Assembly: GCA_039815505.1 (NCBI GenBank)
Contig: JBCBZE010000175.1
Coordinates: 1 to 7,395, forward strand
DNA: 7,395 nucleotides
Source of the DNA: CANLWN01 sp039815505
Lineage (GTDB): Bacteria; Bacteroidota; Bacteroidia; Flavobacteriales; Flavobacteriaceae
Direction: 5' to 3'
Every line of letters starts with the position of its first letter. Positions within the stretch are counted from its first letter, which is position 1. The position numbers were made by a program, and so were the translations under genes. The notes beneath the pieces are model-generated. The model was not told the DNA's origin. It saw only the letters and a list, made by a program, of their open reading frames with translations, and did not search any database. Shown here piece after piece: positions 1-6,321 of the stretch.

Positions 1-21
1 ACTTCCGAGATTACCGCAGGA

Positions 22-342
22 ATGATCAAAGTAACCATTATGTATCCGAACGGTGAAGGAACAACTTTTGATATGGACTATTATGCCAATACACATATGC
101 CCATGTTGGCTGATATAATGGGAGGTGCATTAAAAAAATTCGCTATAGACAAAGGAATATCGGGGAGAACACCAGATGAACCAATTCCTTATGTAGCCAT
201 AGGCTATTTATATTTTGATACGCTTGCGGACTATCGGAACGTTTTTGGCCCGAATGCTAAAAAAATCCTTGGGGATATCCCTAACTATACCAATATTCAA
301 CCTGTGGTTCAAATTAGTGAGGTGTTAAGCCTGGATAGGTAA
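22..342 (+). CDS. EthD-domain family protein
   Basis: Small cytoplasmic protein of 106 residues with no signal peptide or membrane segment. It matches what I know of the EthD family, which adopts a dimeric alpha/beta-barrel (ferredoxin-like) fold. The family is named for a protein needed for ethyl tert-butyl ether degradation, but most members have unknown substrates. Visible hallmarks are an N-terminal strand MIKVTIMYPN, the segment DYYANTHMPM (residues 19-28) with the conserved His25, and a C-terminal strand NIQPVVQISE (91-100). Length is typical of a single-domain member. The reading frame stays open to the left edge of the window, so an upstream start cannot be excluded. I chose ATG 22 because relatives begin with this MIKVT strand. 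An AGG lies just before it, but too close to be a normal ribosome site. The VOC gene follows after 73 nt. Family confident, function unknown. Confidence 0.86.
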   Translation: MIKVTIMYPNGEGTTFDMDYYANTHMPMLADIMGGALKKFAIDKGISGRTPDEPIPYVAIGYLYFDTLADYRNVFGPNAKKILGDIPNYTNIQPVVQISEVLSLDR

Positions 343-370
343 GGTTTGCAGGTGCGCTTCAGGACATGAC

Positions 371-386
371 ATGATAGCTATATCAT
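371..386. repeat. Small inverted repeat upstream of the VOC gene
   Basis: ATGATA (371-376) and TATCAT (381-386) are perfect reverse complements around the 4-nt centre GCTA. The repeat sits in the 73-nt gap between the EthD and VOC genes, 30 nt before the VOC start. It could be a protein-binding dyad or a weak RNA hairpin. There is no T-tract, so it is not a terminator. A 6-bp AT-rich arm can occur by chance. Confidence 0.3.
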
Positions 387-415
387 AAATAACCAATGAA
401 ATCAATAGATAAAGG

Positions 416-838
416 ATGGAACAGCGTTTAACCATAATAACCCTGGGCGTAGCCGACTTAAAAAGAGCCACCGATTTTTACCAAATCCAATTCGGTTGGA
501 AGAAATCCAACGCAAGTAATCCCCATATTTCTTTTTTTACGCTCAACGGTATGCTACTTTCGCTTTACGAAAGAAATGAATTGGCCAAGGACGCTACGGT
601 CAACTCGGAAGGAAGCGGATTTAAGGGATTTACCATTGCTTATAATGCCAGATCGGAAAAAGAAGTAGATACGATCATAGAAAAACTGAGGAAAAAAGGG
701 GTTAGCATAATTAAAGAACCCCAAAAAGTAAATTGGGGCGGTTATAGCAGTTATATATCGGATTTGGATGGCAATTTATGGGAAATTGCCTTTAACCCTT
801 TCCTCACATTGGATGAACGGGGAAACGTAAAGGAGTAA
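416..838 (+). CDS. VOC (glyoxalase/bleomycin-resistance fold) family protein
   Basis: Protein of 140 residues, one complete VOC module of two beta-alpha-beta-beta-beta halves. The first half has ITLGVADLKRATDFY (residues 8-22), the usual first strand and helix. The second half ends with WGGYSSYISDLDGNLWEIAF (107-126), the signature closing strands 'GGYxxYxxDxDGNxWE'. VOC proteins are dioxygenases, glyoxalases, isomerases or drug-binding proteins; nothing here selects one. By eye, of the four metal-ligand positions of glyoxalase I, only the last is clearly kept (Glu123). Ile7 sits where the first-strand His is expected, and about Gly71 where the second His is expected. A metal-dependent glyoxalase is therefore unlikely and a ligand-binding role more plausible; this is inference. 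ATG 416 directly follows AAAGG. It is the middle gene of a three-gene, same-strand run with short gaps, possibly one operon. Confidence 0.9.
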   Translation: MEQRLTIITLGVADLKRATDFYQIQFGWKKSNASNPHISFFTLNGMLLSLYERNELAKDATVNSEGSGFKGFTIAYNARSEKEVDTIIEKLRKKGVSIIKEPQKVNWGGYSSYISDLDGNLWEIAFNPFLTLDERGNVKE

Positions 839-898
839 CGCCGGGGAAGACATTGTTCATAGGTATGTATATGGGAAGAGTATAATAAAAGAATAGAG

Positions 899-1201
899 AT
901 GATTGCACGTATTTGGCAAGGCCGTACAAAAACTGAACACTATGAGGAGTACACTGCTTTTATGAAGTCTAGGGCCATTCCCGATTATAAAAAGACAACA
1001 GGTTTTGTAAAATTGGTTTTTTTAAGAAATATCAAAAATAACATTGCTTGTTTTACCCTCATTACTTTTTGGGAAAATATGGGAGTCATAAAGAATTTTG
1101 CAGGGGACGATTTTGAAAAAGCAAAGTATTACCCCGAAGACAAGCATTATTTGCTGGAATTTGAAGAAAAAGTAACCCATTACGAAGTATTCGCGGAATA
1201 A
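899..1201 (+). CDS. Antibiotic biosynthesis monooxygenase (ABM)-like protein
   Basis: Protein of 100 residues, apparently a single dimeric alpha/beta-barrel domain. Recognisable points are the opening strand MIARIWQGRT (1-10), a central strand running into TFWEN (56-60), and a conserved-looking C-terminal block. That block contains FAGDDFEKAKYYPED (67-81), an acidic segment, and a final strand VTHYEVF (92-98). I associate this arrangement with a small ABM-like subfamily common in bacteria and usually left without a function. The name describes the fold family and is not evidence of antibiotic synthesis or of monooxygenase activity. No signal peptide is visible. A purine-rich stretch (AGAATAGAG) precedes the start. 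It lies 60 nt after the VOC gene, the last of three small same-strand genes, two of which (this and the EthD protein) probably share the ferredoxin-like barrel fold. Confidence 0.82.
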   Translation: MIARIWQGRTKTEHYEEYTAFMKSRAIPDYKKTTGFVKLVFLRNIKNNIACFTLITFWENMGVIKNFAGDDFEKAKYYPEDKHYLLEFEEKVTHYEVFAE

Positions 1202-1231
1202 ATGACGTACACATAAACGGGGAGCATAACC

Positions 1232-1260
1232 ATGCATTTTCATAACTTTAAATGATGCAT
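1232..1260 (+). repeat. Imperfect hairpin after the ABM-like gene
   Basis: Two copies of the self-complementary hexamer ATGCAT (1232-1237 and 1255-1260) can pair. An inner CAT/ATG pairing leaves a TTT bulge on the left arm. The structure lies 30 nt after the ABM-like stop codon. It could protect the 3' end of the transcript. No T-run follows, so I do not call it a terminator. Confidence 0.25.
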
Positions 1261-1312
1261 CCGATAAAGCCTAACCAAAAAATCTAATTAAACAACCCTG
1301 CTTTAGATGTTA

Positions 1313-1325
1313 CGATAGGCTATCG
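1313..1325. promoter_or_regulatory. Dyad-symmetric site upstream of the DinB-family gene
   Basis: CGATAG (1313-1318) and CTATCG (1320-1325) form a perfect 13-bp odd-centred palindrome around G1319. The only promoter-like element in this gap is TATCTTTA at 1351-1358, one base from the flavobacterial -7 consensus TAnnTTTG. The dyad would lie next to the -33 region of that promoter, a sensible place for a repressor or activator site. No TTG was found at the right distance, so the promoter itself is weak. Confidence 0.3.
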
Positions 1326-1360
1326 CAGGTCATTACAGTTCGTTTTTTTATATCTTTAAA

Positions 1361-1375
1361 AGCCATGAAATGGCT
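1361..1375 (+). repeat. Short hairpin in the DinB-family leader
   Basis: AGCCAT (1361-1366) and ATGGCT (1370-1375) are perfect reverse complements around a GAA loop. The hairpin sits 35 nt before the start codon of the DinB-family gene and just after the weak TATCTTTA element. In RNA it would be a compact 6-bp hairpin. No T-run follows. Its role is unknown. Confidence 0.35.
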
Positions 1376-1410
1376 AAAATATATGTTAATCTAAATCGAT
1401 ACTTCCAAGT

Positions 1411-1902
1411 ATGAAATATACCCCTGCGGATGACTTTCCCTATTATTATGATTTGGCAAGGCATATGGATTGTAAACCTCTTTTTTCTTCGTCATCTACT
1501 TTTACGTTTCTTGATACGATCAGTGAAGAAAAATCAGGGCATCGCTATGCACCCGATAAATGGAGTATTAAACAAATTGTAGGACATATAACAGATCATG
1601 AAAGAATAAAAATGTTCCGAGCGTTTTTATTGAGTAGGAGGGTAGAGGTAGCATTATGGGGTTATGACCAGAACCTCTTCGTGGATAATAGTCGCTTTGA
1701 CGACCTAACATTTCAAGACTTAAAAACGGACTTTTTTAATGTACGGAAAGCATCCATTAGTTTTATCAAAGCGTTGTCCGAAAATCAACTGCAAATAAAG
1801 GGAATGGCCAAACAACATGAAGTTACGCTTAAAGACTTTCTAAAGTCTATAATTGGTCATCAAGAACACCATCTAAACATTATTAAGGAAAGATATGTTT
1901 AA
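1411..1902 (+). CDS. DinB/YfiT-type four-helix metalloprotein
   Basis: Protein of 163 residues, the usual size for the DinB-like superfamily, a four-helix bundle that binds a divalent metal through three histidines. Two diagnostic segments are visible. The first is DKWSIKQIVGHITDHERI (49-66), with the W-S-x-x-Q-x-x-x-H pattern and His59 as the probable first ligand. The second is IIGHQEHHLNIIKERY (147-162), where His150 and His154 fit the usual HxxxH pair. Family members include damage-inducible Bacillus DinB and thiol-dependent transferases or hydrolases; many have no known reaction. This DinB is unrelated to DNA polymerase IV of the same name. A DNA-damage role is not supported simply because uvrA lies nearby, since the two are on opposite strands and separately controlled. 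The gene stands 209 nt after the ABM-like gene and converges on the secreted-protein gene. No + strand terminator follows. Confidence 0.87.
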   Translation: MKYTPADDFPYYYDLARHMDCKPLFSSSSTFTFLDTISEEKSGHRYAPDKWSIKQIVGHITDHERIKMFRAFLLSRRVEVALWGYDQNLFVDNSRFDDLTFQDLKTDFFNVRKASISFIKALSENQLQIKGMAKQHEVTLKDFLKSIIGHQEHHLNIIKERYV

Positions 1903-1911
1903 TTGTCCATG

Positions 1912-1950
1912 AAAAGAAAAAACCCCGCAGCGGACGAATCTACTACGGGG
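1912..1950 (-). terminator. Intrinsic terminator of the secreted-protein gene
   Basis: Read on the - strand, CCCCGTAG (1950-1943) pairs with CTGCGGGG (1930-1923) across a 12-nt loop. The stem is 8 bp with one G-U wobble. An 11-nt run of ten T and one C follows immediately (complement of 1912-1922). The stem begins 38 nt after the secreted-protein stop codon. In the + direction the wobble becomes a C-A mismatch and no T-run follows. It therefore terminates transcription from the right, not the DinB-family transcript. Confidence 0.87.
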
Positions 1951-1988
1951 CTAAACAACTAACCAACCTAAAAACTATCTTTTATATT

Positions 1989-3230
1989 TTACTGCCTTCG
2001 TGTAGCGCCTCTGGTGCTTACGCTTCTACTACTTCTTGAAGGTGATGTACTTACTTTTCTGCTCGAAGAACTTCTTTGGGAAACACTGTTTCCCTTAGAA
2101 CTTCTACCGTTTGATCTACTAGCTACCGTTCGTTGTGTTCTAGTAGTTGAACTTTTTATAGATCTCCCGTTGCTAGACCTACCCTGAGGTTTTCTTACCG
2201 TGGTACTTCTGGTCACGGTTGTGCTTCTTGGTGTAGTCGTAACCTTTCTTTTGGTTACGGTGCTACGAGTAGCAGGTCTTCTCGTAGAGCTAATCTCACT
2301 TTTTCGAACCTTGGTGCCACTATTTCTATTAACGGAACCATTACTTCTAGTTGTTGTTCTACTGACCGTTCTTCTTCCGATATCATTAGATCTAGTGACC
2401 GTTCCATTATTCCTGGAAACGTTGCCCTGTCTTGAAACTGTCCGGTTACCCCTAGCAACGTTGCTCCTGGTGGAAGCGGTTCTGTTGCTTCGAGCCACAC
2501 CGTCGGCCCTTCTTGACCTATTATTGCTTACGGCAACCCTTCTATCGTTCCTGTATATTTTGGACCTTCTGTTGAAGTTCCTATTATAGTCGTAATGACG
2601 GCCTATTTTGGCGTAAGCCCTTCTAGTATTATACCTGTAGGGTCTATAATACGTATAACGCACAGGGTTATAGTATCTTCTATAGGGTCTATCATATACG
2701 AGACAGAAGTTAACGGCCGGCCTTGCAAAATATCGGTAAAAGGGTCTGTACACATAATGTCTGTTATAGATATTGATGAATCCGGTGTAATGTGAATAGT
2801 AACCTCTATTATTGTAGTGTACATATAGTCCACCCACTCTGTTCACCCTTCCAAATCTATTATAGAAAATATTTACATCACCTATTTGGGAAACTCGTCC
2901 GTAATAATCATAAAAGATAGGTACGTTCTCTACTTGAATCACGGCACCGTAATCATCGTACTGTGTATAGGGGCTATAATCAAAACCGGAATTGAAAGTA
3001 ATGTTGGTTCGTCCAAAATTAACATTGGCACCTACATTAACACGATTGTTTATGTAAAAATCGAATTCACCATCCCGGTATACGGAAAACGTAATGCCAT
3101 TTTCAACAAAAATAAAAGAGTTGCTGTAATCATAAGCATTGCGTGGTGCAACCTTATTTTCTGCTGTTACAGCCAAGGCACTGGTAGTACCAAAAACAAC
3201 TGCTGTAAAAAAGAGTATTAAATTTCTCAT
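1989..3230 (-). CDS. Secreted repeat protein with a basic Arg/Ser/Thr-rich tail, function unknown
   Basis: I recognise no named family for this 413-residue protein. Residues 1-20 are a signal peptide: Arg2, a hydrophobic core LILFFTAVVF, and an ALA cleavage motif at 18-20. Residues 24-86 look beta-rich, with alternating aromatic and polar residues. Residues 87-150 hold four repeats of exactly 16 residues: Tyr91, 107, 123 and 139 and Gly95, 111, 127 and 143 recur in register, with core pattern [I/V]FYxxxGRVxxxG. Residues 155-230 contain 18 tyrosines and many arginines. Residues 231-413 are low-complexity: 38 Arg and 40 Ser against only three acidic residues. The tail probably binds a polyanion such as surface polysaccharide, or is disordered; automated pipelines could mistake it for a protamine-like protein. 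There is no type IX secretion C-terminal domain, lipobox, or membrane segment after the signal. One Cys (176) makes disulphide bonding unlikely. A periplasmic or surface location is inferred. The gene ends at a strong terminator. Confidence 0.86.
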   Translation of the reverse strand: MRNLILFFTAVVFGTTSALAVTAENKVAPRNAYDYSNSFIFVENGITFSVYRDGEFDFYINNRVNVGANVNFGRTNITFNSGFDYSPYTQYDDYGAVIQVENVPIFYDYYGRVSQIGDVNIFYNRFGRVNRVGGLYVHYNNRGYYSHYTGFINIYNRHYVYRPFYRYFARPAVNFCLVYDRPYRRYYNPVRYTYYRPYRYNTRRAYAKIGRHYDYNRNFNRRSKIYRNDRRVAVSNNRSRRADGVARSNRTASTRSNVARGNRTVSRQGNVSRNNGTVTRSNDIGRRTVSRTTTRSNGSVNRNSGTKVRKSEISSTRRPATRSTVTKRKVTTTPRSTTVTRSTTVRKPQGRSSNGRSIKSSTTRTQRTVASRSNGRSSKGNSVSQRSSSSRKVSTSPSRSSRSVSTRGATRRQ

Positions 3231-3311
3231 GATATAAGGTTTTAAATTTCCGAATGCAACTATTCACATTCGATTAGTATATACCAAACAGCGTGCCAGA
3301 AATTTCAATAC

Positions 3312-3338
3312 TTAACTAATATTTTGATAATCAGTTAA
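3312..3338. repeat. Inverted repeat upstream of the secreted-protein gene
   Basis: TTAACTAAT (3312-3320) and ATCAGTTAA (3330-3338) pair at 8 of 9 positions around the 9-nt spacer ATTTTGATA. It lies 82 nt upstream of the secreted-protein start, within the 236-nt gap after uvrA, and could be an operator or a hairpin. No TAnnTTTG promoter was found for the secreted-protein gene. The AT-richness raises the odds of a chance repeat. Confidence 0.35.
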
Positions 3339-3388
3339 TTAAGGCCAATTAAAGTTTTCCAAAAATTGAATACCATGTTAGATGGGAG

Positions 3389-3404
3389 TTTTTTTTCTTT
3401 TTTT
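3389..3404. other. Homopolymer tract (T8-C-T7 on the + strand) between uvrA and the secreted-protein gene
   Basis: Eight T (3389-3396), one C, and seven T (3398-3404) give an A-tract on the coding strand of both neighbours, 63 nt past the uvrA stop codon. Only a 4-bp stem (CCAT/ATGG, 3374-3386) precedes it on the + strand, where no gene would use it as a terminator. In the - direction it is an A-run, so it does not terminate uvrA. Bent DNA or a promoter-stimulating element is possible. I see no convincing terminator for uvrA in this gap. Confidence 0.35.
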
Positions 3405-3466
3405 AAAGTGCGGAAAGGTGGCTATATGTGGGATACATGTAGGGGGCCAATAAAGGATATTAAAAG

Positions 3467-6250
3467 TTACCCCAATAACTTTTCCCTTAAATAATGTGCC
3501 GTGTGCGATTTGGTACTTTGAACGATTTCCTCGGGTGTACCCTGAACCAAGAGCTCCCCACCCTTTTCCCCACCTTCCGGACCAAGGTCTATAATATAGT
3601 CCGCACATTTGATCAAATCTATATTATGCTCTATGACCACAATGGAATGCCCTCTTTCAAGCAAGGCATCGAACGACTTTAATAATTTTTTAATATCGTG
3701 GAAATGAAGGCCGGTCGTTGGCTCATCAAAAATGAACAAAGCCTTTTCCTTGGAACTCCCTTTTACCAAAAACGACGCTAGTTTTATACGTTGCGCCTCA
3801 CCACCTGAAAGGGTAGAGGAGGACTGCCCCAGAGTTACATAACCCAAGCCCACATCCTGTAAGGGCCTTAATTTGGTAACAATTTTGGTTTGCTGGTTTT
3901 TTTGAAAGAAATCAATGGCATCGTCAATGGTCATGTTGAGGACATCGTCTATAGAGGCACTTTCGAACCTTACCTCCAATACTTCCTTTTTAAAACGTTT
4001 TCCTTCGCACACATCACATTCCAAATGCACATCGGCCATAAATTGCATTTCTACGGTAATTTCTCCCTCTCCCTTGCATTTTTCGCATCGTCCGCCATCC
4101 ACGTTAAAAGAGAAATGCTTGGCTTGATACCCCCTAAGCTTACTCAGTTTTTGAGAAGCAAATAAACTACGAATGTCATCATAGGCTTTGATATAAGTAA
4201 CCGGATTGGACCTCGATGATCTGCCAATAGGGTTTTGATCTACAAATTCTACATGTTTTATGGACTGGTATTTTCCGTCCACAGCGGTAAACTGACCCGC
4301 TTTTTCCCCATAGCCCCCTATTTCCTTTAATATAATGGGGTACAAAAGTTTTTTCACGAGGGTACTTTTCCCGCTGCCCGATACTCCGGTTATTACCGTT
4401 AACACATTAAGGGGAAAAGAGACATCAATATTTTTTAGATTGTTTTCCCGGGCACCTTTTATTTCGATATAGTTTTTGGATGGTCTCCGTTTTTCCGGAA
4501 CCCTTATTTCCTCAGATCCGTTTAAATATCCCGCGGTAAGCGATGTAGTTTTTAATACTTCGTTCAACGTCCCATGGGCTACAACTTCCCCGCCATGGGT
4601 ACCGGCCTCGGGACCAATATCTATGACCTCGTCCGCCGCCTTCATAATGTCCTCATCATGCTCCACGACAATAACCGTATTACCCAAATCCCTAAGTGAC
4701 TGAAGAACACGTATTAAATTTTCGGTGTCTTTAGGATGTAGGCCAATGCTGGGTTCATCCAATATATACATGGACCCTACCAAACTACTACCTAGTGAAG
4801 TTGCCAGATTAATACGTTGACTCTCCCCCCCAGAAAGCGTATTGGACTTTCTGTTTAAAGTAAGGTAGCTTAAACCTACTTGGTTCAAAAAGCCCAAGCG
4901 ACTATTGATTTCCATTAACAATCGGTCCGCTATCTGGCCATCATGTTTGCTTAAGGAAATCTTTTGAAAAAAAGTTTGCAGTTTTGCAATCGGGAGTTCC
5001 ACTAGTTCCGAAATGGACTTATCACCTATTTTAACATAGTCTGTCTCTTTGCGCAAACGCCTACCTTTGCAAACCTTGCATCTTGTTTTTCCCCGGTACC
5101 GGGAAAGCATGACCCTATTTTGAATTTTATAACTTTTTTCCTCCAAGGTCTCAAAAAACTTATGGATACCTATAAAATGACTGTTGCCCTCCCAAACCAA
5201 CTGTCTTTGTTCATCTGTAAGTTGAAACCACGGTTTATGAATCGGGAAGTCAAATTTATAGGCTGAATTAACGAGCTGATCTCTGTACCACCCCATACTT
5301 TCACCACGCCAGGGAAATATGGCATTATCATATACGGACAAAGCGGTATTTGGAACAACCAAGTCTTCATCTATTCCTATGACATCCCCATAGCCTTCGC
5401 ATTTTGGGCACGCCCCATACGGATTATTGAAGCTAAAGAGGTGTACATTAGGTTCCAGGAACTTCATACCATCCAACTCAAAATTGTTGCTAAACTTGGT
5501 CTCGTTTCCGTTGGACACTTCTTCAATGATACATTCTCCCTTGCCTTCAAAAAAGGCCGTATCGACCGCGTTGGCCAATCGGTTATAGAAATCTTCATCG
5601 TCTTTTACTACGATACGGTCCAATACCAAATGGAATTCCCTTTCAATTTCTTTTATACGGTCATTTATACGAAGAATTTCACCCTTATATTTTATTCGGG
5701 CATAACCTTGCTGGGCAAATATCTGAAGGGATTTTACGGGATCTCTCCCCTCCTTTATACTTATGGGGGCCAATAATAACAACTTGGTTCCTTCGCTGAA
5801 TGTCTTAATATGTTTTACAACATCGGTTACCGTATGCTTTTTAACTTCAATTCCAGAAACGGGGGAAATAGTCTTCCCTATGCGGGCATATAAAAGCTTT
5901 AAATAATCATAAATTTCGGTAGTGGTGCCCACGGTAGACCTAGGATTGGTAGAATTTACCTTTTGCTCTATGGCGATGGCGGGTGCTATACCCTTTATAT
6001 AATCGACTTTGGGTTTGTGCAATTTCCCCAAAAATTGTCGGGCGTAGGAAGAGAGACTCTCCACATAGCGTCTTTGTCCTTCTGCATATAATGTATCAAA
6101 GGCCAAACTTGATTTTCCAGAGCCGGATAAACCGGTGATAACCACGAGCTTGTTTCTGGGAATTACAACATCTATGTTCTTTAGATTATGCAATTTGGCC
6201 CCTTTGATAATAATATTTTCTTTGGGATTTACGTCTGTAATCAAGGTCAT
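3467..6250 (-). CDS. uvrA: Excinuclease ABC subunit A
   Basis: UvrA is the dimeric ATPase that finds bulky DNA lesions and loads UvrB in cytoplasmic nucleotide excision repair. At 927 residues it is close to the E. coli length (940), and both ABC halves are intact. In order: Walker A GLSGSGKSS (40-48); first zinc module CPKC (281-284) with its partner CKVC (391-394); ABC signature LSGGE (472-476); Walker B MYILDEP (494-500); second Walker A GVSGSGKST (622-630); second zinc finger Cys722, 725, 745 and 748; second signature LSGGE (814-818); Walker B LFIFDEP (838-844). The frame runs on upstream to a TTG codon at 6292. I start at ATG 6250 because the promoter -7 element (6268-6275) lies between the two, so the longer form would begin upstream of its own transcript. 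The following protein sequence (MTLITDVNPKENIIIKGA) is the expected N-terminus. Divergent from the sigma gene; the tail end faces the secreted-protein gene 236 nt away. Confidence 0.98.
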   Translation of the reverse strand: MTLITDVNPKENIIIKGAKLHNLKNIDVVIPRNKLVVITGLSGSGKSSLAFDTLYAEGQRRYVESLSSYARQFLGKLHKPKVDYIKGIAPAIAIEQKVNSTNPRSTVGTTTEIYDYLKLLYARIGKTISPVSGIEVKKHTVTDVVKHIKTFSEGTKLLLLAPISIKEGRDPVKSLQIFAQQGYARIKYKGEILRINDRIKEIEREFHLVLDRIVVKDDEDFYNRLANAVDTAFFEGKGECIIEEVSNGNETKFSNNFELDGMKFLEPNVHLFSFNNPYGACPKCEGYGDVIGIDEDLVVPNTALSVYDNAIFPWRGESMGWYRDQLVNSAYKFDFPIHKPWFQLTDEQRQLVWEGNSHFIGIHKFFETLEEKSYKIQNRVMLSRYRGKTRCKVCKGRRLRKETDYVKIGDKSISELVELPIAKLQTFFQKISLSKHDGQIADRLLMEINSRLGFLNQVGLSYLTLNRKSNTLSGGESQRINLATSLGSSLVGSMYILDEPSIGLHPKDTENLIRVLQSLRDLGNTVIVVEHDEDIMKAADEVIDIGPEAGTHGGEVVAHGTLNEVLKTTSLTAGYLNGSEEIRVPEKRRPSKNYIEIKGARENNLKNIDVSFPLNVLTVITGVSGSGKSTLVKKLLYPIILKEIGGYGEKAGQFTAVDGKYQSIKHVEFVDQNPIGRSSRSNPVTYIKAYDDIRSLFASQKLSKLRGYQAKHFSFNVDGGRCEKCKGEGEITVEMQFMADVHLECDVCEGKRFKKEVLEVRFESASIDDVLNMTIDDAIDFFQKNQQTKIVTKLRPLQDVGLGYVTLGQSSSTLSGGEAQRIKLASFLVKGSSKEKALFIFDEPTTGLHFHDIKKLLKSFDALLERGHSIVVIEHNIDLIKCADYIIDLGPEGGEKGGELLVQGTPEEIVQSTKSHTAHYLREKLLG

Positions 6251-6267
6251 ACTCGTAATTAAGATGG

Positions 6268-6299
6268 CAAAGATACAATATGCTACATTCAATAACCAA
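6268..6299 (-). promoter_or_regulatory. Promoter of uvrA (flavobacterial type)
   Basis: Read on the - strand, TTG (6299-6297) is followed after 21 nt by TATCTTTG (6275-6268). The second element is an exact match to the Bacteroidota -7 consensus TAnnTTTG, and 21 nt falls in the spacing range I know for Flavobacterium. Transcription would begin around 6262-6265, giving a very short leader of roughly 12-15 nt before ATG 6250. This placement fixes the uvrA start. Confidence 0.72.
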
Positions 6300-6321
6300 A
6301 ATCGCGTTATCCAACCCTTGG

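Noticed and set aside
1022..1243. A - strand frame of 73 codons opposite the ABM-like gene
   Set aside because: It is antisense to a recognisable family member and has no promoter or domain of its own.
1232..1260. A terminator for the EthD-VOC-ABM run
   Set aside because: The ATGCAT pairing is bulged and is not followed by T. The T7 run at 1343-1349 has no adjacent stem before it.
2200..2589. A + strand frame of 129 codons encoding a Leu/Val-rich, membrane-like product
   Set aside because: It is the exact antisense of the Arg/Ser/Thr-rich tail. Antisense of such repetitive codons gives Leu/Val-rich frames automatically, and the - strand gene has a signal peptide, domain structure and terminator.
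2886..3221. A + strand frame of 111 codons opposite the N-terminal half of the secreted protein
   Set aside because: It lies antisense to a well-supported gene and shows no recognisable domain, promoter or ribosome site.
3231..3466. A search for a uvrA terminator and a secreted-protein promoter
   Set aside because: Only 4-bp stems such as ATGT/ACAT near 3426-3438 occur on the uvrA strand, with no T-run behind them. No TAnnTTTG was found. TATACT and TAGTTGCA look promoter-like, but without a matching upstream element at correct spacing.
3378..3608. A - strand frame of 76 codons overlapping the uvrA 3' end
   Set aside because: It overlaps the conserved UvrA C-terminus in another frame and runs into the homopolymer tract. 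Its Gly/Trp-rich start looks like out-of-frame coding sequence.
5441..5776. A + strand frame of 111 codons inside uvrA
   Set aside because: It lies wholly antisense to conserved uvrA coding sequence; a shadow frame.
1411..6250. A DNA-damage island made of the DinB-family gene and uvrA
   Set aside because: The shared 'damage' association comes from names. The genes are on opposite strands, separated by an unrelated secreted-protein gene, and DinB/YfiT proteins have diverse roles.
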